This document shows positions 39,420 through 48,750 of a stretch of DNA of 64,000 nucleotides, piece by piece. How positions within the stretch are numbered: position 1 is the first letter of the stretch; the number at the start of each line of letters is the position of its first letter. The stretch lies in assembly GCA_036821185.1 (NCBI GenBank), contig DAISKD010000004.1, positions 1 to 64,000 of the forward strand. The letters are read 5' to 3'. The DNA comes from CALJTV01 sp036821185 (GTDB taxonomy: Bacteria > Chloroflexota > Dehalococcoidia > GIF9 > UBA5629). The position numbers and the translations under genes were made by a program. The notes below the pieces were generated by a model. That model searched no databases. It saw only the letters and a list, made by a program, of their open reading frames with translations, and was not told the origin of the DNA.

Positions 39420-40124
39420 ATGTCGGACAAAATAACGCAGGACGCCCCGAAGAACGAGGCTGACGCCAGAGCCATCGAACACCTCAAACGCTCGGTAGCC
39501 GAGGGCAAGCACTGGTACATCGCCCTGCTCGAAGCTATCAGGCTGTGGAAAAGCTCTGAAGAAGACTACGAGGGACGCCACTACCGCTACCTCATCGCCA
39601 GTGAGGCTTTTGACTGGTTGCTTCTGGCGGAGCGTCTCCTCGATGAGCTCGGCGATGCCGTGCCTGAGCAGGAGAAAATAGATTTACTTTTCTTCGATCG
39701 TCCACCTCTAGAGCTAAGCCATCAGGAGTTCAAGGAGCTTATCGGCCCCGCCAAGTACCGCGCCTATCTGAACTTTCTTTACGGCGTGCTGGTCGAGGAG
39801 GCGCTGGTGGCTGCGGTGGTGGAGGAGCTGCGTAAGGAACATTCCGTCCTGGGTATAACCAGCGACCAAGACGTGCTTAATAAGGCCTTCCGCCGGGTCT
39901 ATGGCGAAAGCCGCGACGTCCTCCTCGACATGTTCAGGAAAGAGAAGCACTACCGCAAGCGGAAGTCCCTTACCCTGGACGAGCTTAAAGAGTTCACCTA
40001 CTGGCTGTTCAAGTACCGGGTGAACCGGGCTGAGAGGTCCAGGGTCGCCAGCGATACTAAGAAGGCGCTGCTTAAGATGCAGCGCGATATGAAAGTTAAA
40101 GGGCTTAAGCCCTTTAAGGGCTGA
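39420..40124 (+). CDS. Conserved hypothetical, all-helical protein
   Basis: A 234-residue charged, mostly helical protein, starting at ATG 39420 behind GGGG (a GTG four codons earlier is possible). It has a helical N-terminal region with IEHLKRSVAEGKHWYIALLEAIRLW, a YRYLIASEAFDWLLLAERLLDEL helix named here in two parts, and a Lys/Arg-rich C-terminus. No family or motif is recognised. It has no signal or membrane helix. It follows polX by about 60 bases and its 3' end overlaps that of valS by 11 bases in a palindromic region. It may be nucleic-acid associated given the basic tail; this is only a guess. Confidence 0.6.
   Translation: MSDKITQDAPKNEADARAIEHLKRSVAEGKHWYIALLEAIRLWKSSEEDYEGRHYRYLIASEAFDWLLLAERLLDELGDAVPEQEKIDLLFFDRPPLELSHQEFKELIGPAKYRAYLNFLYGVLVEEALVAAVVEELRKEHSVLGITSDQDVLNKAFRRVYGESRDVLLDMFRKEKHYRKRKSLTLDELKEFTYWLFKYRVNRAERSRVASDTKKALLKMQRDMKVKGLKPFKG
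40098..40121. terminator. Palindrome in the convergent 3' overlap of the hypothetical gene and valS
   Basis: AAAGGGCTTAAGCCCTTT (40098-40115) is a perfect 18-base palindrome, and GCCCTT-T-AAGGGC (40109-40121) is an overlapping alternative. It covers both stop regions, so it could end transcription from either side while coding for KGLKPFKG on the plus strand. Confidence 0.4.
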
Positions 40125-42828
40125 ACTGCTCCAGCTCCTGCTTCAGTCTTTGCAACCTGTCCCGATGGCCCTCAAGCTTCTGCTGCTCTTTCGCCACCAC
40201 TGCTGCCGGCGCCTTGGAAAGGAATTGCTCGTCCTTCAGTCGTTGTTCCAGACGACTGATCTCCTCATGCACCATTGCCATCTCTTTCTCCAACCTTTGC
40301 CTTTCCGCCACCACGTCCACCATACCCTCCCAGGGCAAGACTACCTCCGCTTCCTTCAGCACCATTACAAGTCCTTTCTCTCCCTTTTGCCTTTGCTCCC
40401 GACCGAGGATTGCCACCGGCCTTGCCCGGGCAAGCGTCTCTATAGTTGCCCTGTGAGACTCGATGGCTGACTTTAGTTCATTCGTGTACACGCGCGCCGC
40501 TATCCACTTGCCCGCCGCCACCTTGTGCTCCGCCCGCGCATTACGCATGGCACGGATGATCTCGATCACCGCACTCATCGCCCGCTCCGCCTGCGGGTCA
40601 ATAGCCCCTCTGTAAACCCGGGGATAGCGGGCCACCATTATCGAGGGGGCGATCAGCAGCCCCTCCGGCAACCGTCGCTTCAGCCCCTGCCATAGCTCCT
40701 CGGTGATAAAGGGCATAAAGGGATGCAACAAACGCAGTGTAGTCTCCAGCACTATAGCCAGATAGGACAAAGGGGATGAATTGGGGTGGGAAAGACGGAT
40801 CTTGCTTATTTCGATGTACCAGTCACAAAATTCTCCCCAGAAAAAGTCATGGATACGGCGCTCAGCCTCGCCGAACTGGTAGTCAAATAGAAGCTCATCC
40901 ACTTCGAGGATAAGGTTATGCAGCCGACTCACAATCCAGCGGTCCTCAACATGGCTGGTGGCGGCGGCCATGGCTAAAGCCCGACATATGTCCACTCCCT
41001 TCAGCCTTGCCAGTTGTGCCAGCTCCGTCAGCACCCGGCTCGTTTTCTCCTTGTCGGCATCAAGGCTGCTGAAGACAAACCGGGCCGCGTTCCATAATTT
41101 GTTGGCAAAGTTCCTGCCAGCTTCAAGCCTGTCCCTGCCCAGATTGACGTCATTGCCCGGCGCCGTACCAACGGTGAGGGCAAAGCGAAGTGCATCCGTG
41201 CCATATTGCTCGATCAGCTCGGTGGGGTTGAGCACGTTGCCCCGCATCTTGCTCATCTTTTCGCCCTTCTCATCACGGATGAGCCCGTGGAGATACACCA
41301 CCCGGAACGGCACCTTGCCCGTGTCCTCCAGCCCCATCATGATCATCCGCGCCACCCAGAAGAAGAGTATGTCATAACCGGTCTCCATGACCGAGGTGGG
41401 ATAGAAATAATTAAAGTCTTCGGTGTCATCCGGCCAGCCGAGCGTGGAGTGGGGCCAGAGGGCGGAGCTGAACCATGTGTCAAGCACGTCCGGGTCCTGG
41501 AAGATGTCAGCCGAACCACAGTGCTGACAGGCAGTGGGCTCATCAACGGACACAGTTAGCCCATCACATTTGTGGCAGTACCACACTGGAATGCGGTGCC
41601 CCCACCAGAGCTGGCGACTGATGCACCAGTCGCGGATATTTTCCATCCAGTTGAGATATATCTTGGTAAAGCGCTCCGGTATGATGACTATCTCTCCCCC
41701 TGTGACTGCCTTGACCGCCGGGTCTGCCAGAGGTGCCACACGGACAAACCATTGCTTGCTCACCTTGGGTTCTACCATCGTCTGGCAGCGGTCGCAGTGC
41801 CCCACCGAATGTGAATAGGGCTCTATCTTCTCCAATAGTCCAGCTTTTTCGAAGTCCTCCACCACCCTTTGCCGACAGACAAAGCGGTCGAGCCCGGCAT
41901 AGGGTCCCGCCTCTTCATTCATGGTGGCATCGGGGTTCATTACGTTTATTATGGGCAACCCCTTCCTCTCCGATATTTCGAAGTCCACCGGGTCATGCCC
42001 CGGGGTTATCTTTACGGCGCCGGTGCCAAAGGATGGGTCCACTGCTGGGTCCGCGATGATAGGTATCACCCTGCCGATTACAGGAAGCACCACCTTATTC
42101 CCCACGATTGCCTTGAACCGCTCATCGTCCAGGTTCACCGCCACCGCAGTATCGCCAAGGTAGGTCTCAGGCCGGGTGGTGGCAACGGTTATGAAGCCGC
42201 TGCCATCGGCGAAGGGGTAACGCAGGTAATAGAGGCGGCCAGCCACCTCTTTATGTTGCACCTCAAGGTCGGAAAGCGCCGTGAGACACCTGGGACACCA
42301 GTTTATCAGCCTTTCGCCCCGGTAGATCAGCCCTTTGTTGTACAGGCGGACAAAAGCGGTACGCACCGCACGGCTCGGTCCCTCATCCAGGGTAAACCGC
42401 TCACGCGTCCAGTCACAGGACGCCCCCAATCGCTGGTGCTGATAGGTGATGGCACTTCGCGATTTTCTCACCCATTCCCAGACGTGCTCCAGGAACTTCT
42501 CCCTGCCTAGCTTGTGACGGTCCAGCCCCTCTTGAGCAAGCTTCTGCTCCACCACCACCTGCGTGGCGATGCCTGCGTGGTCAACGCCGGGCAACCATAG
42601 CGTGGGCTCGCCCTTCATCCGGTGCCACCTCACCATGATGTCCTCCAGCGTCGCCGTAAGCGCATGCCCCAGGTGTAGTTCGCCGGTGACATTGGGTGGC
42701 GGCATGATGATGACGAAGGGCTTGCGTCTGCGGTCTATCTTCGGGGTGAAATAACCTTGCTCCAACCAGAAGCGGTACCACTTCTGCTCTACCTGTCCTG
42801 GTTCATAAGCCTTCGGTATCTCGCTCAT
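40114..42828 (-). CDS. valS: Valyl-tRNA synthetase
   Basis: A class I synthetase that charges tRNA-Val and edits threonine. The 904-residue protein has the HIGH-like PNVTGELHLGHAL, the CP1 editing domain with TTRPETYLGDTAVAV, the KMSKS-like EKMSKMRGNVLNP (final Ser replaced by Met), zinc-like cysteines in both halves (CPRC, CDRC, CHKC), an anticodon-binding helical domain, and a C-terminal coiled coil (from about 830, RLEKEMAMVHEEISRLEQRL). ATG 42828 is preferred because GAGG lies 8 bases upstream; another ATG two codons earlier is too close. The length is typical of bacterial ValRS. Confidence 0.96.
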   Translation of the reverse strand: MSEIPKAYEPGQVEQKWYRFWLEQGYFTPKIDRRRKPFVIIMPPPNVTGELHLGHALTATLEDIMVRWHRMKGEPTLWLPGVDHAGIATQVVVEQKLAQEGLDRHKLGREKFLEHVWEWVRKSRSAITYQHQRLGASCDWTRERFTLDEGPSRAVRTAFVRLYNKGLIYRGERLINWCPRCLTALSDLEVQHKEVAGRLYYLRYPFADGSGFITVATTRPETYLGDTAVAVNLDDERFKAIVGNKVVLPVIGRVIPIIADPAVDPSFGTGAVKITPGHDPVDFEISERKGLPIINVMNPDATMNEEAGPYAGLDRFVCRQRVVEDFEKAGLLEKIEPYSHSVGHCDRCQTMVEPKVSKQWFVRVAPLADPAVKAVTGGEIVIIPERFTKIYLNWMENIRDWCISRQLWWGHRIPVWYCHKCDGLTVSVDEPTACQHCGSADIFQDPDVLDTWFSSALWPHSTLGWPDDTEDFNYFYPTSVMETGYDILFFWVARMIMMGLEDTGKVPFRVVYLHGLIRDEKGEKMSKMRGNVLNPTELIEQYGTDALRFALTVGTAPGNDVNLGRDRLEAGRNFANKLWNAARFVFSSLDADKEKTSRVLTELAQLARLKGVDICRALAMAAATSHVEDRWIVSRLHNLILEVDELLFDYQFGEAERRIHDFFWGEFCDWYIEISKIRLSHPNSSPLSYLAIVLETTLRLLHPFMPFITEELWQGLKRRLPEGLLIAPSIMVARYPRVYRGAIDPQAERAMSAVIEIIRAMRNARAEHKVAAGKWIAARVYTNELKSAIESHRATIETLARARPVAILGREQRQKGEKGLVMVLKEAEVVLPWEGMVDVVAERQRLEKEMAMVHEEISRLEQRLKDEQFLSKAPAAVVAKEQQKLEGHRDRLQRLKQELEQFSP

Positions 42829-42949
42829 CGCCATGTCCTCTTATTCAAACTCATGACCGCATTCCGTACGATAACAAAAGACCACACACATCGAACCCGC
42901 GGTCAAACTTTGCCCACTCAAATGGATAGCTATCTCAGAAGCGGCCGGC

Positions 42950-44128
42950 TCACGGACCGAGGAGCCTGACCACCCTGTCAAGTATGCTATCAGCAACCTC
43001 TCGCTTAGGAAGCAATGGTAGCTCTTCAACTCCACCAGTCCGTTCAATCAGCACCACCCGGTTTGTCTCGGCACCGATTGCAGACACGTCGTTGGCAACA
43101 ATTAGGTCGAGCTGTTTCTTCCTAAGTTTTTCCCTGGCATTGGCTAGCAGGTCCTCGCTCTCGGCAGCAAAACCCACCCTGAGGAAATTACCCTTTACTT
43201 CACCGAGGATATCGGGCGTCCTCTCCAGTTCCACGGTCAACCTCTCCGCCCTGTCGCGCTTTATCTTGCTCTCAGCCATTCTGGCAGGACGATAGTCAGC
43301 TACCGCCGCTGCCATAATCAGGACATCGGCCTTCTCCACCGCCCTCTTCACCGCCTGGTACATCTCCTGCGCTGTGATGACTTCCACCACCTCCACACCG
43401 TAGGGTCTGGGCAGGGTGGTGGGGGCGGTGACTAGCACCACCTCAGCACCGCGGTCCCTGGCGGCCTCAGCAATGGCATAGCCCATCCTGCCCGAGGAGC
43501 GGTTGGTGAGACAGCGCACCGGGTCCAGGGGCTCCTGCGTCCCGCCCGCGGTCACCACAATGCGCTTCCCCGCCAGGTCACCGCTCTTGCCCAGCACCCG
43601 GGAAATAGCCGCCATAATCTCGCTTACGTCCACCAGCCGCCCCAGGCCCATTTTCCCCGAAGCCAGCCTGCCGTAACCGGGACCGACAAAAATGAAGCCA
43701 CGAGCCTTGAGTCTAGTTATGTTTTCCTGAGTTATCTGGTTTTCATACATATTGACGTCCATAGCCGGTGCCACGATCACGGGGGCTTTGGTCGCTAGCA
43801 CCGTACAGGACAGCATATCATCGGCTATACCGGTGGCTATTTTGGCAATGGTATTTGCCGTCGCCGGTGCTATCACCACCACATCAGCCGCTTCAGCCAG
43901 TGCCACATGCTCCACGCTATACTCGGAAGCTAGCTCGAACATTTTAGTCACCACCGGCCTGCCGGTGATGTTGCGAAAGGTCAGTGGCGTGATGAACTGG
44001 GTTGCCGCCTCGGTCATCACCACCTCCACCTTTGCCCCCGCCTGAGTCAGCTGGCTCGCCAGCTCAGCAGCCTTATAAGCTGCTATACTTCCAGTCACCC
44101 CGAGTACCACTGTCTTGCCTTTTATCAT
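42950..44128 (-). CDS. coaBC: Phosphopantothenoylcysteine synthetase/decarboxylase
   Basis: A bifunctional flavoprotein for steps 2 and 3 of coenzyme A synthesis. The 392-residue protein has an N-terminal decarboxylase (VLGVTGSIAAYKAAEL, PATANTIAKIATGIADDMLS, and APAMDVNMY, the PXMNxxMW-like motif) and a C-terminal CTP-dependent synthetase from about 190 (RIVVTAGGTQEPLDPVR, LTNRSSGRMGYAIAE, AAAVADYRP). It is last in the tight minus-strand train with coaX just 4 bases upstream, so two of the CoA steps are co-expressed. Confidence 0.95.
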   Translation of the reverse strand: MIKGKTVVLGVTGSIAAYKAAELASQLTQAGAKVEVVMTEAATQFITPLTFRNITGRPVVTKMFELASEYSVEHVALAEAADVVVIAPATANTIAKIATGIADDMLSCTVLATKAPVIVAPAMDVNMYENQITQENITRLKARGFIFVGPGYGRLASGKMGLGRLVDVSEIMAAISRVLGKSGDLAGKRIVVTAGGTQEPLDPVRCLTNRSSGRMGYAIAEAARDRGAEVVLVTAPTTLPRPYGVEVVEVITAQEMYQAVKRAVEKADVLIMAAAVADYRPARMAESKIKRDRAERLTVELERTPDILGEVKGNFLRVGFAAESEDLLANAREKLRKKQLDLIVANDVSAIGAETNRVVLIERTGGVEELPLLPKREVADSILDRVVRLLGP

Positions 44129-44132
44129 GTAC

Positions 44133-44906
44133 TCACTCCCTGCCTCTGTTCATCTCGTATATCAGACGTAAGCCGACCAGCGTAAGGTCAGGATTCACCT
44201 CCTCAATCACCGGAGTCTCTCTAGCTAGAAGCTCAGCATACCCGCCAGTAGCAATCACCTTCGCCTTCACGCCAAGCTCCTTCTGCATGCGGGATATCAC
44301 CCCCTCGATGAGCCCGGCGTAACCATATACAATCCCTGATAGCATCGCTGCCACCGTATTCCTGCCAATAGCCCTCTTGGGCACATCAAGCTCCAGCCTG
44401 GGCAGGGCAGCCGTCCGAGTGAAAAGAGCCTCGGTGGCAATGGCGATCCCGGGAGCAATGGCACCCCCCAGATAGTCCCCCTCTTCGGAGACAGCATCGA
44501 AGGTGATGGCAGTCCCCAGGTCAATCACAATCACCGGCCCACCGTAGAGATGGTGTGCTGCCACCGCGTTCACCACTCGGTCAGCACCCACCTCCCTGGG
44601 GTTGTCCAGGCGAATCTTTACCCCCGTCTTCACTCCAGCCTCCACCACGAGTGGCTTGGTCCTGAAATACCGCCGGCACATCTCCTCGAAAACGCCTACC
44701 AGCGGCGGCACCACGCTGCACAGCACAGCCTCATTTATACTGGCTGCTGTCAGCCCATGCCGTTCCGTGAGATGAAGAAACAGGCTGCCATATTCGTCAG
44801 AGGTGCGATGCACGTCCGTTCCTATTCGCCAGGTCGCCTTCAATTTGCTGCCATCAAACACCCCAACGGTAATATTGGTATTGCCTACATCAAGAGCCAG
44901 CAACAC
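44133..44906 (-). CDS. coaX: Type III pantothenate kinase
   Basis: Phosphorylates pantothenate in the first committed step of CoA synthesis, without acetyl-CoA feedback in this type. The 257-residue ASKHA-fold protein has the phosphate-1 loop LLALDVGNTNITVGVFDG, the middle motif VGADRVVNAVAAHHLY, VIDLGTAITFDAV, and GGAIAPGIAIATEAL. The end carries KVIATGGYAELLA and NPDLTLVGL. Length is standard. It lies 2 bases from the NAD(P)HX gene and 4 from coaBC, so translation is coupled through the group. Confidence 0.96.
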   Translation of the reverse strand: MLLALDVGNTNITVGVFDGSKLKATWRIGTDVHRTSDEYGSLFLHLTERHGLTAASINEAVLCSVVPPLVGVFEEMCRRYFRTKPLVVEAGVKTGVKIRLDNPREVGADRVVNAVAAHHLYGGPVIVIDLGTAITFDAVSEEGDYLGGAIAPGIAIATEALFTRTAALPRLELDVPKRAIGRNTVAAMLSGIVYGYAGLIEGVISRMQKELGVKAKVIATGGYAELLARETPVIEEVNPDLTLVGLRLIYEMNRGRE

Positions 44907-44908
44907 GT

Positions 44909-46486
44909 CTAACCTCCCGAACCAGTCGCTTTGAGATGTTTTATCACCCTGGGCAGGACGGGCAAAAGGTCGCTTGCCAGCATCCCGGCGTCGCCCAGCT
45001 CTTCTCTCACCACCTCTCCAGCCTCTCCATGCAGATAGACACCGCAGGCAGCAGCATCAAAAGGCGCTAGTCCCTGCGCCAGCAACCCGGCAATCACCCC
45101 ACTGAGCACATCACCAGTGCCTGCCGAGGCCAGACCGGGATTAGCCACCTGACTGATCTTCACCTCGCCATCCTGTGCCGCCACCACAGTATAAGCACCT
45201 TTGAGCACCACCACTTGTTGCCACTCCCTGGCTTTCTCTCTCGCTATTTCTACGCGCCGCTGCTGCACCTCAGCGATAGTAGCCCTGCTCAAGCGCGCCA
45301 TCTCTCCGGGATGCGGCGTTAGTATAGCACCACCACTCAGCTTCTGCCACCACTCTGGCACCTGCGACAAGATGTTCAGCCCGTCGGCATCGATGACCAG
45401 ATGGGGCCTCTGTCTTACCAACATATCCAGCAGGAGAGACCTTACAAATTTGACCACCGAGGATCTCTGCCCCAGTCCACAGCCGATCAGCAGCACTTCG
45501 TAATTAGGCAAATGTTCCAGCACAGTTACTGCAGCTTTCTCACCAACAACGCCTGTCTCCTTTTCAGGAAGCGGAATGTAGGTCACTTCGGTCAACTTCG
45601 TCGCCAGGATGGGTTGCAAGCTCTGGGGCACAGCCAGTGTTACCAGTCCGGCACCCACCCTGGCAGCCCCCATGCAGGCGAGATAGGCCGCACCTATATA
45701 GTTTATCGAGCCGGCCACCACCAGCACCCTGCCAAACGTTCCTTTGTTGGCATCCCGGGGGCGCACAGGCAAGACCGAGCGTGCCCATTGCGCAGTTATC
45801 AACTCAGCCTTAACCCCCTCTGCCAATTCTGGCGGTATCCCGATATCAACGACGATGACCTTGCCCGCCCTCTCTGCACCGGGAAAGTTGTAGAGCCCTA
45901 ACTTGGGGTAGCCAAGCGTCACCGTAAAGTCCGCACCCGGACATCTAGGATCAACAGCCCCGGTATCGGCATCAAGCCCTGAGGGTATATCGACCGCCAC
46001 GATGATGACCTCCGGACGGCTCATCTTGAGCTGTGATAGCTTGCCCAAAACTTCGCCCAACACGCCTTCCAGCGCCCGACTTTTCCCCGTCCCCAGCACA
46101 GCATCAACCACAACTTCAGACGAACTCAAAAGACTGTCGAGGTTTCTGAAATCGTCATCCTCCCAGGCCTTGAATAGTGCCAGTCCCCGCTCCACAGCAA
46201 GTGCCAGATTCTTGTCCGCAGGAGACCGCTGGGCACAAAGATAGAGCACGACTTCAGCTCCCCAATCCGAGAGATAGCACCCAGCCACCAGCCCATCGCC
46301 GCCATTGTTGCCGGGTCCCACCAGCACCGACACCTTTCTACTGACAGCACCGCCCATGAGCTTTCGTGTCTCCTCAGCCACGGCTCGCCCGGCGTTTTCC
46401 ATCAGCACCTCAGTGGTAATGCCGATATCGGCAGCGGCACGGTCTATACGGCGCATCTCCTCAGCGGAAACCACTTTCATAGCCAC
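44909..46486 (-). CDS. nnr: Bifunctional NAD(P)H-hydrate epimerase / ADP-dependent dehydratase
   Basis: Repairs hydrated NADH and NADPH. The 525-residue fusion has an N-terminal epimerase (NnrE/YjeF_N, about 1-215; MENAGRAVAEE, VLVGPGNNGGDGLVAG, VVDAVLGTG, VAVDIPSGLDADTG) and a C-terminal ribokinase-like dehydratase (NnrD, about 225-520; LILIGCGLGQ-type VLLIGCGLGQRS, DADGLNILS, LTPHPGEMARL, NPGLASAGTGDVLSGVIAGL). The start is GTG 46486 behind AGAGGG; an ATG two codons later is possible. The fused form is common in bacteria. Confidence 0.94.
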   Translation of the reverse strand: MAMKVVSAEEMRRIDRAAADIGITTEVLMENAGRAVAEETRKLMGGAVSRKVSVLVGPGNNGGDGLVAGCYLSDWGAEVVLYLCAQRSPADKNLALAVERGLALFKAWEDDDFRNLDSLLSSSEVVVDAVLGTGKSRALEGVLGEVLGKLSQLKMSRPEVIIVAVDIPSGLDADTGAVDPRCPGADFTVTLGYPKLGLYNFPGAERAGKVIVVDIGIPPELAEGVKAELITAQWARSVLPVRPRDANKGTFGRVLVVAGSINYIGAAYLACMGAARVGAGLVTLAVPQSLQPILATKLTEVTYIPLPEKETGVVGEKAAVTVLEHLPNYEVLLIGCGLGQRSSVVKFVRSLLLDMLVRQRPHLVIDADGLNILSQVPEWWQKLSGGAILTPHPGEMARLSRATIAEVQQRRVEIAREKAREWQQVVVLKGAYTVVAAQDGEVKISQVANPGLASAGTGDVLSGVIAGLLAQGLAPFDAAACGVYLHGEAGEVVREELGDAGMLASDLLPVLPRVIKHLKATGSGG

Positions 46487-46498
46487 AGACCGTTCCCT

Positions 46499-47026
46499 CT
46501 AGCCTTCGTGTCCACCCTCCTCTCCATCCCCACATTCCATGACAAGTCTCTGCAAGATGCGGTTCATAGCCTGCCAGTGAGTACCCCGCCAGTAAACGCG
46601 GTGGCAGGAAGGGCACTCCATAAATTGTTCTTTCGTTCTGAAAACATAGGGAGGCACCCGCCCGCGCACCTCTTCCTTTGTCCTTTCCACCAGAGTATGG
46701 TTACACTCCAGACAGATGGAGAACGGCTTGAAGCGGCAGTCCAGATGAAGTGCCTGTATCACCTTACGCAGTTGTTCTTTAGGGTTGTCCACATCCAGAA
46801 ACACAGCCTTCACCTTACCGCTGGTGACCACCTTCCTTCTCATAATCTGGCTGTCTTTGGTCAGCACCACCCTGTTCTGGACTAATGCCGTCCTGACCAA
46901 GCTGCCGTCGTCCTCGTCTTTGAACAGCACCGCGTTATAACCCATCATCCGCAACCATTTCGCCAGCTTTCCCACATTATGGTCTACCACAAATCTCGGT
47001 TCGTCAGACTGCGTTGTTTGGGACAT
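46499..47026 (-). CDS. Mut7-C RNase-domain protein (DUF82)
   Basis: A 175-residue protein with a Mut7-C PIN-like nuclease domain (about 10-95; FVVDHNVGKLAKWLRMMGYNAV, then LTKDSQIMRR; conserved Asp residues as in PIN nucleases) and a zinc ribbon (about 102-145; CLECN, then CPSCHRVYWRGTHW). This is the usual composition of the family, which is thought to process RNA but is little studied. It sits between the queuosine-precursor transporter and NAD(P)HX repair genes with 2- and 12-base gaps, so it is part of the six-gene train. The acidic/Gly tail at the C-terminus is unremarkable. Confidence 0.85.
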   Translation of the reverse strand: MSQTTQSDEPRFVVDHNVGKLAKWLRMMGYNAVLFKDEDDGSLVRTALVQNRVVLTKDSQIMRRKVVTSGKVKAVFLDVDNPKEQLRKVIQALHLDCRFKPFSICLECNHTLVERTKEEVRGRVPPYVFRTKEQFMECPSCHRVYWRGTHWQAMNRILQRLVMECGDGEEGGHEG

Positions 47027-47028
47027 GG

Positions 47029-47697
47029 CTAGCTTACCTTCAATGGATTGAAATCGACCTGGTAGTCATATACATCGAGCCCTTCTTTGCGTTTCAGATA
47101 GCCCACCACCAGATAGGTGAATGGGGTGGCCATCACCTCATAGGCCACTTTGACCAGCCAGTGGCTGAGCACCATTGTCACCAGCACTGCCACAGGCAAT
47201 ACCCCAGCGAAAGCGATGCTGAGCACCACCACGGTGTCCACCCCTTGCCCCACCACAGTGGAGCCGATGGTCCTGGTCCATAACCACCGGCCACGAGTCC
47301 ACACCTTCATCTTAGACAGCACTATAGCGTTGGTGAACTCGCCAGCGAGGTAGGCCAGAAAGGACGCCAGCAAGAAGCGTGGAGTACTGCCCAGTATACG
47401 CTCATACGCCTGCTGCGCTTCGAAGACCGAAGCCGGCGGCAATATTTTGGCCACCCATATAGCTGCCACAGCCACCAAGTTGCACAGGAAACCCAGCCAG
47501 ATAACTCGCCGTGCCTGCTGGTAGCCGTAGACCTCGGTGAGCACGTCACCGATGATATAGCTCAGCGGAAAGATGATTATCGCCGCTGGCAGGACCAAGC
47601 CGGCAATGCTTACCTGCTTTACGATGATGATATTGGCTGTTATCAGACAGGTGACAAATAGGGCGGCTACGACTACAAATCTGTGTGACACCGTCAT
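47029..47697 (-). CDS. Queuosine precursor transporter (YhhQ/VUT family)
   Basis: A membrane protein of 222 residues with about six hydrophobic segments (for example VVVAALFVTCLITANIIIV, LPAAIIIFPLSYIIGDVLTEVYGY and VLPVAVLVTMVLSHWLVKVAYE in parts). The conserved IIGDVLTEVYG and LAGEFTNAIVLSKMKVWT segments mark the VUT/YhhQ family, which imports queuine or preQ precursors for tRNA modification at position 34. The next gene begins 2 bases after its stop. This fits the tRNA-wobble theme seen near elp3 at the window end, though they are 14 kb apart. Confidence 0.88.
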   Translation of the reverse strand: MTVSHRFVVVAALFVTCLITANIIIVKQVSIAGLVLPAAIIIFPLSYIIGDVLTEVYGYQQARRVIWLGFLCNLVAVAAIWVAKILPPASVFEAQQAYERILGSTPRFLLASFLAYLAGEFTNAIVLSKMKVWTRGRWLWTRTIGSTVVGQGVDTVVVLSIAFAGVLPVAVLVTMVLSHWLVKVAYEVMATPFTYLVVGYLKRKEGLDVYDYQVDFNPLKVS

Positions 47698-47724
47698 TCT
47701 AAAAGCCCATGTCTCATTCCAGCA

Positions 47725-48684
47725 TCACAGCCAGCCCCGGCGGTGCAACAACCACAGCATCCCCAACACAGATATTACCATTATCAAAAGAAGAAGCCCG
47801 AAGGAGGTCAGGGATCCTTCATCCACACCACCGGGCAAAGCCACGTTCATCCCGTAAATACTGGCAATCAACATAGGTGGTGTTAGTAATGCCATCACAA
47901 TGGTCAACACCCGCATCGTCTCCTGTAACCGGTGGGACGTCAGCCAATTGGCGGTGTCCATCAAGCCATCAACTACCTCTTTGGCATCCTCAAGACCGTC
48001 CCAGATCTTCCTGATATGGTCGGCAATATCACCAAAATATATGTCCTGGTCCTCCTTGAAAAAGGGGTACTCCTCCTTCTCCAATGCCTCCATGACTGGT
48101 ATCTGGGGATGGATAACACGTCGGAAGGAAATGAGGTCGCGCCGGATTAGCGATATTTCGTTAACCGTCTCCGGCACGGGACGGGCAAAGACCATGCTCT
48201 CCGCTTTTTCAATATTGTCAACTACCTTACGCAGGATAGGAAAACAATAGTTGACCAGGTTGTCCAGTATATAGTAAAGCAGGAACCCAGAGCTGCGCCC
48301 CATATATGTACTGGATATCCTTTCGTCCAGCCGGCATTCCTCAAAGAACTTAGCCAGCGGCTTCAAGTCTCCCTGTTTGTGCACCGTGACCACATAGGTC
48401 TCGCCGATAAAGATGTCCACCTCGCTGGGAGTAGTTACCCGGTTGCGCTTATCGAACACGGGGAAATGGAGCACAATGAACAGGTGGTCCTGATATTCAT
48501 CAATCTTGGGACGTTGCACCCGGCTGAGCACATCGTCCAGGTTTAAATGGTGGAAGTTGAAGTTCTGTCGCAGGTACTCAACTTCTTTCTCAGTGGGCTT
48601 TTCGATATAGACCCAGTTCAGCTTACCATAGCTGATTGAGGTAACATTCAGCCCGTCTTTAATGTCCACTCTGGGCGCAGCCAC
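47725..48684 (-). CDS. corA: CorA-family divalent metal ion transporter
   Basis: A pentameric channel for Mg2+ (or Co2+, Ni2+, Zn2+). The 319-residue protein has a large cytoplasmic N-terminal domain with the long stalk helix, two C-terminal transmembrane helices (about 257-279 and 293-313) and the ion-selective loop YGMNVALPG between them (GMN signature). The end is basic (LLHRRGWL). The start is GTG 48684 after AGGTGG. It is the first gene of the minus-strand train that continues into CoA synthesis. Specificity among divalent ions cannot be told. Confidence 0.93.
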   Translation of the reverse strand: MAAPRVDIKDGLNVTSISYGKLNWVYIEKPTEKEVEYLRQNFNFHHLNLDDVLSRVQRPKIDEYQDHLFIVLHFPVFDKRNRVTTPSEVDIFIGETYVVTVHKQGDLKPLAKFFEECRLDERISSTYMGRSSGFLLYYILDNLVNYCFPILRKVVDNIEKAESMVFARPVPETVNEISLIRRDLISFRRVIHPQIPVMEALEKEEYPFFKEDQDIYFGDIADHIRKIWDGLEDAKEVVDGLMDTANWLTSHRLQETMRVLTIVMALLTPPMLIASIYGMNVALPGGVDEGSLTSFGLLLLIMVISVLGMLWLLHRRGWL

Positions 48685-48750
48685 GGTACCACCTATTCTT
48701 CTTCAAATTTGTTGCCCTATTTTAGCACACTGCGATAAAGAGGCTGTAGG

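Noticed and set aside
41869..42510. Long open frame antisense to valS
   Set aside because: Overlaps conserved valS coding sequence; shadow frame in GC-rich DNA.
40114..42828. valS as inactivated because the motif reads KMSKM
   Set aside because: The rest of the class I core and editing domain is intact, and the lysines that matter for catalysis are kept; the last residue varies in natural enzymes.
42829..42949. tRNA or T-box leader upstream of valS
   Set aside because: No cloverleaf, specifier loop or antiterminator motif was found; only a short inverted GACCGC/GCGGTC pair is seen.
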